Positions 53,369 to 62,272 of a stretch of 64,000 nt of DNA are shown piece by piece. The translations under genes were made by a program, and so were the position numbers. This stretch comes from Clostridia bacterium. GTDB taxonomy: Bacteria; Bacillota; Clostridia; Peptostreptococcales; Acidaminobacteraceae. The notes under the pieces are model-generated. The model did no database searches. It saw nothing but the letters and a program-made list of their open reading frames with translations, and was not told where the DNA came from. The stretch covers positions 62,001-126,000 of the forward strand of contig JAGYOH010000002.1 of the NCBI GenBank assembly GCA_018399635.1. The letters are read 5' to 3'. Within the stretch, counting starts at the first letter, position 1. Each line of letters begins with the position of its first letter.

Positions 53369-54157
53369 CTGATTCTTGACGATGTGGACCTGATGGGGAT
53401 AGGGAATTTCAATCCCCTCCCGGTCAAAGGCCTCCTTGACCTCTTCGATGATGTCAAAGTAGATGGTCCAGTAATCCTCGGTCCTGACCCATATTCTGAC
53501 CTTGAAGTTGAGGGAGCTTTCCCCGTGCTCGCCAAGACGCACCTGGGGAACGGGATCCGGCAGCACCTCGGGATGACGGGATATGACCTCGAGAATCACC
53601 GCCTTCACCTGGGGGATGGCCGCATCGTAGGCGACCCCGAAGGTATAATCCACCCTTCGGGTGGGGTTTTCGCTGTAGTTCAGAATACTCTTGTTGGAAA
53701 GTTCCCCGTTGGGAATCACCACCCGCTTGTTGTCAAAGGTATCCAGGTAGGTGTAGAAGATCGTAATGGCCTTCACCGTGCCTTCAAAGCCCGCCGCACT
53801 GATGTAGTCCCCCAGCTTGAAGGGCCTCAGGGTCAACAGGATCAGTCCCCCGGCGAAATTGGCGAGACTGCCCTGCAGGGAAAGACCTATGGCCAGACCC
53901 GCCGCCCCGATCAGGGCCGCAAAGGAAGTCATGGGCACTCCCAGGACCCCCACCACCGTGACCACCAGAAGAATCCTGAGGGCGATTTTCGACAGCGATA
54001 CGGTGAAGATCCTCACCGCCTCGTCGATATTGGCTTTATGGATGGATTTCTCGATCATTTTCCCCAGCAGCTTGATGACATAGAGTCCGACAATCAGAAT
54101 GACGGCGGCATAAATCAATTTTAGCCCCCAGGTCTGAACCATGCTGATATCAATCAT
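53366..54157 (-). CDS. MscS-family mechanosensitive channel
   Basis: 263 residues, three membrane helices, the pore-lining helix around GLAIGLSLQGSLANFAGGLILL, and the beta-rich cytosolic domain (LGDYISAAGFEGTVKAITIFYTYL). Length typical of small-conductance MscS. Follows the HNH gene at once in the same direction (their ends abut). Confidence 0.93.
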   Translation of the reverse strand: MIDISMVQTWGLKLIYAAVILIVGLYVIKLLGKMIEKSIHKANIDEAVRIFTVSLSKIALRILLVVTVVGVLGVPMTSFAALIGAAGLAIGLSLQGSLANFAGGLILLTLRPFKLGDYISAAGFEGTVKAITIFYTYLDTFDNKRVVIPNGELSNKSILNYSENPTRRVDYTFGVAYDAAIPQVKAVILEVISRHPEVLPDPVPQVRLGEHGESSLNFKVRIWVRTEDYWTIYFDIIEEVKEAFDREGIEIPYPHQVHIVKNQ

Positions 54158-54568
54158 TTAGACGCCTCCTTCAATTTTAAAGATACGGTTCTTAGCCAGA
54201 TGGAATGTGAATTTCGTCGAGGAAAACACGGTGTCCCGGTCCCCATAGTCGACCCTTTCAACCCGGGACACCGCCTCCACAAGGTCCTTTTCCTTGAGTC
54301 CCTTGACGGAGGAGGTGATTTTTCGGTCCCTGACTCCCTGGATGAAGTTCTTCAGGTGGACCCCCTCGAAATCCCCGGGCACCGTCACCCCCTTGTACTT
54401 GTTGCACCGCCGGCAGGACAGGACATAATTGTAGATTTCATCCTTCCCTCCCTTGAAGCGGGGAACATAATGATCAATCGTCACCTGGCTCATTTTCAGG
54501 GGCCTGGAACAGTGGGTGCACCTGCCCTGGTCCCGGACATAAATATAGTGCTTGAGGGCCTTGTCCAT
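54158..54568 (-). CDS. HNH endonuclease-like protein
   Basis: 136 residues with two CxxC zinc pairs (CTHC, CRRC) and the HNH core VTIDHYVPRFKGGKDEIYNYVLSC. It is 2 bp after the yycJ stop, so it may be an extra member of the wal operon. Target unknown; a DNA repair or restriction role is possible. Confidence 0.85.
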   Translation of the reverse strand: MDKALKHYIYVRDQGRCTHCSRPLKMSQVTIDHYVPRFKGGKDEIYNYVLSCRRCNKYKGVTVPGDFEGVHLKNFIQGVRDRKITSSVKGLKEKDLVEAVSRVERVDYGDRDTVFSSTKFTFHLAKNRIFKIEGGV

Positions 54569-54569
54569 A

Positions 54570-55370
54570 TCAAACGATCCTGTAAACCTTTCCGATCTTA
54601 TCCCGGTAACTCAGGTCCAGGTTGATTTCATACTCCGTATCAACCCCCCGTTCCTCGAGATATTTCTGCATGGTGAGTCTGGCCAGTTCCGGCATGTTGT
54701 TGTCCTTGCTCAGGTGGGCCAGGACGACACTTTTCAAACGGCCCTGCTTGAAGACCTCGAAAACGGTCTTCGCCGCATCTTCATTGGAAAGATGCCCCCT
54801 CTCCCCCATGATTCTCCTTTTCAAGGGATAGGGGTAGGACCCGTAGAGGAGCATGTTGACGTCATGGTTGGATTCAAGAACCAGAAAATCCGAGGGGAGG
54901 ATATTGGCCTTCACGGAATCCGTCATGGCACCGATATCCGTGACGATACTCAAGGTTTTGCCACCGTGACAGAATCGGTATCCCAGAGGATCCACCGCAT
55001 CATGAAGGATTTCAAAACTCTTGATCTGGATATCCCCCAGGGTGAGATCCACGAATTTCTCAAAAATCACGAACTTCTCCAGATCCTCCTCCCGGACCTT
55101 TTCCTTGAGACACTCGAAGGTCTTCCGGTTGACATAGACCTTGAGCTCTTCCTTCTTCACCATGGTCTTCAGTCCCTTGATATGGTCGATATGCTCATGG
55201 GTAAGGACGATGCCGTCTATCTGATCGATGCGCTGTCCGATGGATTCCAGGGCCTTTTTGATATAGCGATGGCTCATCCCCGCATCCACCAGAATCCTCG
55301 TGGTTTCAGACCCGACAAAATGACAGTTGCCGGAACTGCCGCTGGCCAAGGAACAATAATTGATTGCCAT
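54570..55370 (-). CDS. walJ: MBL-fold hydrolase YycJ/WalJ
   Basis: Metallo-beta-lactamase-fold nuclease-like protein of 266 residues. The metal motif is THEHIDHIKG, with further His/Asp residues at VLESNHDVNMLL and HLSKDNN. Conserved partner of WalRK in Gram-positives, thought to link cell division to the wall. N-terminus MAINYCSLASGSSGNC is diagnostic. Confidence 0.93.
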   Translation of the reverse strand: MAINYCSLASGSSGNCHFVGSETTRILVDAGMSHRYIKKALESIGQRIDQIDGIVLTHEHIDHIKGLKTMVKKEELKVYVNRKTFECLKEKVREEDLEKFVIFEKFVDLTLGDIQIKSFEILHDAVDPLGYRFCHGGKTLSIVTDIGAMTDSVKANILPSDFLVLESNHDVNMLLYGSYPYPLKRRIMGERGHLSNEDAAKTVFEVFKQGRLKSVVLAHLSKDNNMPELARLTMQKYLEERGVDTEYEINLDLSYRDKIGKVYRIV

Positions 55371-55377
55371 TTTTTGA

Positions 55378-56145
55378 TTACCTCAATCCGTCAATAAATA
55401 TCTTTTCTCCAGCCGCCGTGACCCCGCGCCAATAAGGCGTCGGATAGCTGCTGGAAATGCTGTCGGTCTTCAGATTTTCCTGATCCTCCACCCGATACAC
55501 CATTTGAAAATCCAACATCACCGAAAGCTCTTCAGACTCCCCAAGAGCCTCGATGAGATTCAGGACCGCCTTTTCATAGGGATAGATGTTTTCCTCGTAG
55601 ATCCCACCCTGCTCCTGGATGACCAGCGGCTGAAAGGAGGCCCGAAGGGTTTCCCCCTCAAGGGCTTCAATTTTCAGAAATCCGTCATCAAAGCAGAATC
55701 CCTTTTCACACTGATTGTACAGGATTTTCCGGAAAAATTCATCCTCCCTGTCGTAAATCACCCGCCACTGACCTTCCTCGATGCCAAGAATTTCCCGCAG
55801 TTCCTGATGGAGACTTTCAAAACCTTCCTCGGTCCCGGCCTCCAAGGCCTTGGTCAGAATCAGGAGATCCCCCTTTTCCGAGAGGTCGTATCCCGCTCCG
55901 GTCAGGGCCGTCACCGTGGTCAGACTGAGCTTTTCCTTGGTCAGTTCAAATTTGGGAAGGGTCTCATAGTGCTTGATTGCCAGGGCCTTGATATCGATGT
56001 TCCGCTCTTCAAGCAGGGCCGTCACCGCCTCGTGGTCGTAGCCTCCGGCGGGGGGCGCGTCCTTGAAATAGATGGTATAGATCAGAAAAAAATTCATGAG
56101 GAGCAGGGTGAAAATCAAAATGTTCTTGGTTTTATTCCAATCCAT
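55378..56145 (-). CDS. yycI: WalRK regulatory membrane protein YycI
   Basis: 255 residues, one N-terminal membrane segment (ILIFTLLLMNFFLIYTIYF) and an extracytoplasmic YycH/I fold. Partners with YycH to modulate WalK. ATG 56145 chosen because GGAGGAG lies nine bases before it; the GTG at 56151 is too close. Overlaps the yycH stop by 14 bp. Confidence 0.88.
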   Translation of the reverse strand: MDWNKTKNILIFTLLLMNFFLIYTIYFKDAPPAGGYDHEAVTALLEERNIDIKALAIKHYETLPKFELTKEKLSLTTVTALTGAGYDLSEKGDLLILTKALEAGTEEGFESLHQELREILGIEEGQWRVIYDREDEFFRKILYNQCEKGFCFDDGFLKIEALEGETLRASFQPLVIQEQGGIYEENIYPYEKAVLNLIEALGESEELSVMLDFQMVYRVEDQENLKTDSISSSYPTPYWRGVTAAGEKIFIDGLR

Positions 56146-57571
56146 GGTCACGCTCCTCCCCGGTGTGCAGCAGGGTCCCCTGATAAATGTCGATATGATA
56201 GACGTAGCCGCCGATGGTGATCCGCCAGGCAGGAATCACCGTACTGGTGTTCACCGTGGTATCGATGTAGTACTCGAACCTGAAGCTCTCGATATCGTTG
56301 AGGAGCTGAAAAATATAGGCCTGGGTGTCGCTGGTGAAGGGGGTATCCCCTTCATCGCGATAGTTGTCACTGAAGGTGTCGAAGTTCTTGTCGAAAATCC
56401 GGCTGAAGCTGTCGGCACTCCCGTAGAATTCATCCACCCTGAATTCTGTGATTTTTCTTCGGATATTGCTCCGGTAATCCACGACGGCGCCGTTTTCAAC
56501 CCGGACCTTGATGGCCTCCCCCTCCAGAGCCCCCTTGTAATAGATGGGGGTCCCCGCCACGGAATGGGTGAAGGTGAAGAGGATTCCCTGGTTTTGAGCC
56601 TCGGATTTCAAAAGCCGGAGGCCCTCGATGTCTTCCTCGAAATAGTGAATGAAGTTCCAGGCGGTCTGCAGATCCGATTTGTAGGTGGTGGGCGTTTTTT
56701 CATCCTTGTCCAGGATGGCGTTGTCGGAGTAGCGGATCAGGCCTTCGGAGGAAAAACTGAGGACCTGCTTGCCGAAATTGGTCATGTAGATCACCGTGCC
56801 GTCATAATCCGTCATGCGTTTGACAAAACTCAGGTCACTGCCGAAGATTTTCTTGACATAGGCCTCCATCACCTGAAGACTGAGTTCCTCCTCCACCTGG
56901 GCCATTTTGTAGAAGGGGACCCCCTTGATTTCAGAACTCGGTATCAGGGTGGCGTTCACCTTGACCGAGATACCGCTTTCCTCCAGGACCTTCTGGATGG
57001 AAAACCGGTCCTCGATGGTCCTGAAAACCCTGTAGTCCATCGACTCCAGCCCATTGACCGCTTCTCTCAGGGCTTCATCCAGAATGACCCTATGCTGGTA
57101 GTAGGTCTCCCCCGACCGGAGGAGGATATAGTTCCTGCCCAGGAGGGGCAGGAGAATCTCATCCACGAGAATCTCATTCTCAAAGCCGTCGCCGAAATAC
57201 TCCCCCAGAGGCACAGGATACTCATAATGGATTCTCACAGAACGTTCCTTGGCATGACTGTAAAAGAGCATCGGGTCCACGCGAACCAGACTCTCTTCTT
57301 GAATGGCGTTCTCCAGGGTAGCATGGATGCTTTCCCAAAGGGCATCCTCGTCAAAGAAAAAAGCCGTATAGGAATCACCCCCAAAGTTAATGAACAAACC
57401 TTGGGGGTGAGTGATTTCATCGGCATTGATCCTGACAGTTGGGAAATCGAATTCTTTCAAGTTGAAATTCTTGTTCAGACCCGTGGTCTCGTACATGAAC
57501 ACCCCTGTCAAGTAGATGCTTGACAGGGCGAGAAACACGAGAAAGAAGGTTTTGAACTTTTCCCAGTTCAT
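56132..57571 (-). CDS. yycH: WalRK regulatory membrane protein YycH
   Basis: 479 residues, an N-terminal membrane anchor (TFFLVFLALSSIYLTGVFMY) and a long extracytoplasmic domain. Operon position between a secreted protein and yycI is as in wal operons. Sequence similarity is low as is usual for this family. Confidence 0.88.
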   Translation of the reverse strand: MNWEKFKTFFLVFLALSSIYLTGVFMYETTGLNKNFNLKEFDFPTVRINADEITHPQGLFINFGGDSYTAFFFDEDALWESIHATLENAIQEESLVRVDPMLFYSHAKERSVRIHYEYPVPLGEYFGDGFENEILVDEILLPLLGRNYILLRSGETYYQHRVILDEALREAVNGLESMDYRVFRTIEDRFSIQKVLEESGISVKVNATLIPSSEIKGVPFYKMAQVEEELSLQVMEAYVKKIFGSDLSFVKRMTDYDGTVIYMTNFGKQVLSFSSEGLIRYSDNAILDKDEKTPTTYKSDLQTAWNFIHYFEEDIEGLRLLKSEAQNQGILFTFTHSVAGTPIYYKGALEGEAIKVRVENGAVVDYRSNIRRKITEFRVDEFYGSADSFSRIFDKNFDTFSDNYRDEGDTPFTSDTQAYIFQLLNDIESFRFEYYIDTTVNTSTVIPAWRITIGGYVYHIDIYQGTLLHTGEERDHGLE

Positions 57572-57594
57572 CGTATAATCAACCTCGATTGCGT

Positions 57595-58314
57595 TTAGTC
57601 AAATAGTTTGAGCAGGTGCTGGGGAATGCTGTCGAAAACCTCTGAAGCGACGGTATCGATGGTTTTCAGATTGAAGGAATACTTATAAGTGATTTCCTCC
57701 GTCCCGTCTCTGAAAATCAAGTGGTAGGACCCGTCCCTGGCATCGGTGATCGTTCTCTCGTAGAAGGGCAGGACCCCTTCATACACCAGAGGCTCCTCCT
57801 CGATGATCGTCTGATAGGACAAGGCCTCATAGGCCACCTTGATTTCTTCGAATTGTTTCGACAAGTTGAGGATTTCCCTTTCCAGGGCGAGGCGTTCCAA
57901 GTCCTCATACCCGTCAGGCAGGTCAACCTCGGGATCCTCACGGTCCTCACCGAGCATTGCCTCGTACTTCGATTCAAGATCCCTCAACCTGGCCTCCAGT
58001 GAGGTGTAGAGCCTCACCACGTTGGCGCCGATGATCTGTTCCTTCTCTTCCTCTGTCAACTCGATATTGAGAAACATCTTGTCGAGGATTTCGAGGTCGA
58101 TTTCGAACTCCACCATCTTGACCAGCTCTACCGTGTAGTCCACGGGTTCATCAATCCTCACGGAGATATAGAGGTCCTTGCCCACCACCACATCGTTGTA
58201 GTTTCCCGTGGTGGGGCTCACCACCTCGATGGGGCCATCGAGGGTGTTCTGAGCAAAGGCGGGGACCGCCAAGAGCCATATGAAAGCTATGATCAAGGCA
58301 GACTTTTTCATCAT
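57595..58314 (-). CDS. Secreted protein of unknown function in the wal operon
   Basis: 239 residues: signal peptide ending in VPAFAQ, then an acidic domain with a central coiled-coil-like stretch (YTSLEARLRDLESKYEAML, LALEREILNLSKQFEEIK), and a beta-rich C-terminus (YHLIFRDGTEEITYKYSFN). No recognised family. It lies between walK and yycH and so is probably co-expressed. ATG 58314 with GGGAGGA is preferred to earlier Met codons. Confidence 0.7.
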   Translation of the reverse strand: MMKKSALIIAFIWLLAVPAFAQNTLDGPIEVVSPTTGNYNDVVVGKDLYISVRIDEPVDYTVELVKMVEFEIDLEILDKMFLNIELTEEEKEQIIGANVVRLYTSLEARLRDLESKYEAMLGEDREDPEVDLPDGYEDLERLALEREILNLSKQFEEIKVAYEALSYQTIIEEEPLVYEGVLPFYERTITDARDGSYHLIFRDGTEEITYKYSFNLKTIDTVASEVFDSIPQHLLKLFD

Positions 58315-58402
58315 GCCCATTCCTCCCATTGTCCTAAAGTAGGTTCATTATAATGTATCAATATTACAAGGGAGTTACAGGGAGTTTAAATGAAAATTAC
58401 AC

Positions 58403-60178
58403 TTAAACCATTTTGAGGGGAATCTCGATGATGACCTGCGTTCCTTCACCCACCTTCGATGTGAGGGAAATGGTCCCCTCATGGGCATCGATGATTTCCT
58501 TGGCTATAGAAAGGCCTAGTCCGGTACCCCCAAGATCCCGTGACCTCGCCTTGTCCACCCGATAAAATCTTTCGAAAATCCGGTTGAGATCCTCCTGCGG
58601 GATCCCGATGCCGTTGTCCTTGACCTTGATTCTGACGTGGTCATCCACCCGTTTGAGGGTCACCTCGATGGCGGTGTTTTCCTTGGAATACTTGATGGCG
58701 TTGGACACCACGTTGATCATGACCTGCTCCAGCCGGTCATAATCGAAATAGCCTACAATCGCCTCTCCGATGGCATAGAAGGTGATGTGCTGCCGCTTCT
58801 TCTCAGCCATGACCTGAAGCTTTTCCAGGGTGTGGTTCATCAAGTCCACATAATCATTGTACTCGTATTCAAAGTTGATCTTGTTGGAATCGAAATTGCT
58901 GAGTTCCAACAGGTCCCGGACCAGCCGCGTCATCCGGTCCGATTCACTGTTGATCACCGTCATGAAATGACTGATGGTCTCCTGGTCCGACACCACCCCG
59001 TCGAGGATGGTTTCCACATAGCTTTTGATGGTGGTCAGGGGGGTCTTGAGTTCATGAGAGACATTGGCTACGAAATCCCGCCGCATGGCCTCGAGTTTCT
59101 GTTCCTCGGTGATGTCCTGTATGATGAAGACGATGCCGATCTTGGCCCCGTTGTCATCCTCGAAGGGGGCATACTTGACGCTGTAGATCGACTTCTTGCC
59201 GTAGACCGTTTCCTTGCCCTCCCACTCGCCGCTGTCAATGATCTTTTCCAGATCCAGCTCCATATTGTACTGGGAGAGCACCCGCCGGTAATTGAGGTGC
59301 TCGGCCTGAAGCTCGGTGATATTCATGATCTCCAGGGCCCTTTGGTTGATATGGACGATCTTGCCGTCGAGATCGATGGCCACCAGACCGTCGGCCATCT
59401 GATTCACAATGGTCTCCATCTTGGACTTTTCCTGATAAATCTCACTGATACTGGCCTTGAGCTTGCTGGTGAGGGTGTTGAACATTTCCGCCAGCTTGCC
59501 GATTTCGTCCTGAGACTTGACCTCGACATACTGGTTGAAGTCCCCGTTGGCCATCTTCGCCGCCTTGTAGGTCACGTCATTGATGGGTTCTGTGATGCTC
59601 TTGGCAATGAAGAATCCCAGGAGAATCGTGATGACCAGGGCCAGGGCCGTCGCCCTGACGATGATGATCTTGTTCTGGTCCAGGGCGCGATAAATGTCCG
59701 TCATATCGTAGCGGATGTAGACGTTGCCTGTCTTTTCTTCGTTGACCTCACTGAAAACCGGATAGATTTTGTCGAAGGTCAGCCCTTCGCGATCGATGAA
59801 TCTGGCTTCAAGGGAGTCCTTGTCCATCCCCCCCACCAGGAGATTGTAATTCAAGATACTCAAGGGGTCGATGAAAAAATCCTCCACCGTGGAGGCGATG
59901 GTGCGGTTGTTCATGGAGAGCACGAAAATCTCCTGGGTGAAACCGATATTTTGGTAACCCTCGATATAACTCTGGATCCGCTCGGTATTGTACTCAAGGT
60001 CCCCGTATTGTCTCAGCCGCTCATTGATGGTGCGGTTGAGATCATCGAGCCTGTTTTCAATGTCCGCTTCATAGTAATTTTCATAGGAGTTGATGATGAA
60101 AACCCCCGAGATGATCATGGCAATGAAGACCAGCATGAAGTAGATGAAAACGAATCGCCACCGGATGGTTTTGAACAT
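58403..60178 (-). CDS. walK: Cell-wall sensor histidine kinase WalK
   Basis: 591 residues: two membrane segments flanking an extracytoplasmic sensor (about 12-185), HAMP, PAS (MADGLVAIDLDGKIVHINQ), HisKA with phospho-acceptor His in VANVSHELKTPLTTIKS, and an ATPase domain with NAIKYS, GIGIP and GGTGLGLSI. Translation start just after the walR stop; AGGAGGAT site. Confidence 0.95.
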   Translation of the reverse strand: MFKTIRWRFVFIYFMLVFIAMIISGVFIINSYENYYEADIENRLDDLNRTINERLRQYGDLEYNTERIQSYIEGYQNIGFTQEIFVLSMNNRTIASTVEDFFIDPLSILNYNLLVGGMDKDSLEARFIDREGLTFDKIYPVFSEVNEEKTGNVYIRYDMTDIYRALDQNKIIIVRATALALVITILLGFFIAKSITEPINDVTYKAAKMANGDFNQYVEVKSQDEIGKLAEMFNTLTSKLKASISEIYQEKSKMETIVNQMADGLVAIDLDGKIVHINQRALEIMNITELQAEHLNYRRVLSQYNMELDLEKIIDSGEWEGKETVYGKKSIYSVKYAPFEDDNGAKIGIVFIIQDITEEQKLEAMRRDFVANVSHELKTPLTTIKSYVETILDGVVSDQETISHFMTVINSESDRMTRLVRDLLELSNFDSNKINFEYEYNDYVDLMNHTLEKLQVMAEKKRQHITFYAIGEAIVGYFDYDRLEQVMINVVSNAIKYSKENTAIEVTLKRVDDHVRIKVKDNGIGIPQEDLNRIFERFYRVDKARSRDLGGTGLGLSIAKEIIDAHEGTISLTSKVGEGTQVIIEIPLKMV

Positions 60179-60179
60179 C

Positions 60180-60878
60180 TTAGATCCTCCTAAAGTAATA
60201 ACCTACGCCTCTTTTGGTCATGATGAAACGGGGACTCGAGGGATCGTCCTCCAGCTTCTCCCGCATCCGCCTTACCGTCACATCGACGGTGCGGATGTCG
60301 CCGTAGTACTCGTAGCCCCAGACATCCTTGAGCAGCTGTTCCCTCGTGAAAACCTGATTCTCCTGGGTGGCCAGAAACTTGAGCAGCTCAAATTCCCGCT
60401 TGGTCAGTTCCAGAACCTCGCCATCCTTTTTCACCTCATAGCGTCCGAAATCGATGGAGAGATCCTCGGAGACCAGAGAGGGCCCGGCATCAGCCTTTAC
60501 CTCGGATACGGCATCGAATTCCCTGCGTCTGATATTGGCCTTGACCCGGGCGATGAGCTCCCTCATCCCGAAGGGCTTGGTCACATAATCATCCGCCCCC
60601 AGTTCAAGACCCAGGACCTTGTCCACCTCTTCCTCCTTGGCCGTGAGCATGATGATGGGGACGTTGGACCTGGACCTGATTTTCCTGCACACCTGAAAAC
60701 CGTCAATGGCGGGCAGCATCACATCCAGCAGGATCAGGTCGGGATCCACCTGGAGGCTCAAGTCCAGGGCCTCCTGCCCGTCATAGGCACAGACCACCTC
60801 GTAGCCCTCCTTGATCAGATTGAGCTTTATAATATCAGAAATATTCTTTTCATCTTCAACCACCAGTACTTTTTTCAT
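60180..60878 (-). CDS. walR: Response regulator WalR (OmpR family)
   Basis: 232 residues, receiver with phospho-acceptor Asp in LILLDVMLPAIDG, Lys in MLTAKEE, and a C-terminal winged helix (REFELLKFLATQENQVFTREQLL). Essential regulator of wall turnover in many Firmicutes. First gene of walR-walK-secreted-yycH-yycI-walJ-HNH-mscS. Confidence 0.95.
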   Translation of the reverse strand: MKKVLVVEDEKNISDIIKLNLIKEGYEVVCAYDGQEALDLSLQVDPDLILLDVMLPAIDGFQVCRKIRSRSNVPIIMLTAKEEEVDKVLGLELGADDYVTKPFGMRELIARVKANIRRREFDAVSEVKADAGPSLVSEDLSIDFGRYEVKKDGEVLELTKREFELLKFLATQENQVFTREQLLKDVWGYEYYGDIRTVDVTVRRMREKLEDDPSSPRFIMTKRGVGYYFRRI

Positions 60879-60904
60879 GATTTCACTCCCTTACCTGATT
60901 ATAT

Positions 60905-60935
60905 CAAAAAAACACGGAGGATTTCCGTGTTTTCG
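60905..60935 (-). terminator. Terminator of the M23 peptidase gene
   Basis: AAAACACGGA-aatcc-TCCGTGTTTTTTT on the minus strand, upstream of walR. Confidence 0.85.
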
Positions 60936-60938
60936 TTT

Positions 60939-62144
60939 TTAGAAGACAAAACTCAGATAGTTGGTCGGGTTGATGGGATTGCCGATCTTCCTCACCTCGA
61001 AGTGCAGATGAGGTCCCGTACTGGTGCCGGTGTTGCCGCTCAGGGCGATCTTTTCTCCCTTGAACACCATGTCCCCCACACTGACATAGGTGTCGCTGAG
61101 ATGGGCGTAAAGGGTCTCGATGTTTTCACCGTGATCGATTTTGACCATCAGACCGTAACCGCCGCTGTAACCCACCTCCACCACCTTGCCCCCGTCCGCC
61201 GCATAGATCAGGGAACCGGTGGGCATGGCCACGTCAATCCCCGTGTGCATGATGGTGCGGCGATAAATCGGGTGGAAGCGGTTGCCGAAGGTGGAGGTCA
61301 CTCTTCCCCGGCTGGTATCGAAGGGATAGGAAAAGGTCCCTGTGCCGATCCGCGGTGGCGGATCCTTGGTTCCCCGGTAGACCACCCGGGTTTTCGGCTC
61401 CTTGACCACGGTTTCACTGACGATTTCCCGGTAGGCTTCAAGGCCGTTTTCCTTGTAGACCTCGGCCACGATTTCCATTTCACCGTAGGCGCCGGAAATC
61501 TTGATTCTAAAATCCCCTTGATAGTAATCCGATGAATCCTCGTACTCGATTTCGTAGGCAATCTTTTCTGAGTAAATCTTCTCTTCGACCCCCACCACGG
61601 TGATCAGGGGCTTCGGTACAATCAGGCTGATTTCCTGACCGATCTGCAGCCTCTCCGGTACCACTGAAGGATTGGCTCGTAAAAGGTTGTCCACGGGAAT
61701 GCCGTAGTTTTCTGCGATAAACCAGAAGTTCTCACCTTTTTCAACCTGGTGCACCCGGCGTTCGGTGGTTCCTCTGATGATGTAATCCAGCAATTCTTCC
61801 TGGGTGAAGACCCTCTCCTGGTCCATGATCCTCAAAGAATCCTTGATCACTTTGACCTCTTCCTTGAATTTCACTTCGAAATCCGTGGAATCCTGGTCTA
61901 TGTACATGGTTCTGAGGGTTTCGAGAATCTCCCGGGCCTCAGATTCGGTTTCAACATACCCGACGGGTTTGTCATCCACGAAAATACCGTACTTCGAAAT
62001 ATTGACGTTCATATCCCGACCCACATTGTCCATCAAATAATCAACCTCCGGCACCTCGTTGGCAAAGGCCAATGTGCCGGTCGCCAAAAGCGTGACTAAA
62101 AAGGCGGTGGCGACCCTCCTGGGTCTGAGCGCAATTTTCATCAT
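60939..62144 (-). CDS. LysM-G5-M23 cell-wall endopeptidase
   Basis: 401 residues: N-terminal membrane/signal segment, LysM (HQVEKGENFWFIAENYGIP), G5-like region, and an M23 metallopeptidase with HTGIDVAMPTG and HLHFE as zinc ligands. Possibly a WalR target, as lies just upstream of the wal operon. ATG 62144 with GGAGA. Confidence 0.92.
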   Translation of the reverse strand: MMKIALRPRRVATAFLVTLLATGTLAFANEVPEVDYLMDNVGRDMNVNISKYGIFVDDKPVGYVETESEAREILETLRTMYIDQDSTDFEVKFKEEVKVIKDSLRIMDQERVFTQEELLDYIIRGTTERRVHQVEKGENFWFIAENYGIPVDNLLRANPSVVPERLQIGQEISLIVPKPLITVVGVEEKIYSEKIAYEIEYEDSSDYYQGDFRIKISGAYGEMEIVAEVYKENGLEAYREIVSETVVKEPKTRVVYRGTKDPPPRIGTGTFSYPFDTSRGRVTSTFGNRFHPIYRRTIMHTGIDVAMPTGSLIYAADGGKVVEVGYSGGYGLMVKIDHGENIETLYAHLSDTYVSVGDMVFKGEKIALSGNTGTSTGPHLHFEVRKIGNPINPTNYLSFVF

Positions 62145-62179
62145 CGACTGTCTCCTTTTAAGATCAAACATCTTTCAAT

Positions 62180-62191
62180 ATTATAACACAT
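62180..62191 (-). promoter_or_regulatory. Extended -10 promoter element of the M23 gene
   Basis: Minus strand TGTTATAAT (TGnTATAAT) 36-45 bp before the start. The -35 is poor. No perfect WalR box (TGTWAH pairs at 11-bp spacing) could be seen. Confidence 0.45.
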
Positions 62192-62239
62192 TCCGTATTG
62201 ATTATCTTTACAATAAGATTAAAAAACTGCAATTTGGAT

Positions 62240-62248
62240 ATGGTATAA
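62240..62248 (+). promoter_or_regulatory. Extended -10 promoter of dnaD
   Basis: TGGTATAAT (TGnTATAAT), about 24 bp before the start codon; -35 not evident. Confidence 0.5.
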
Positions 62249-62272
62249 TAGCCCTACAAGAAAGGTGATTCT

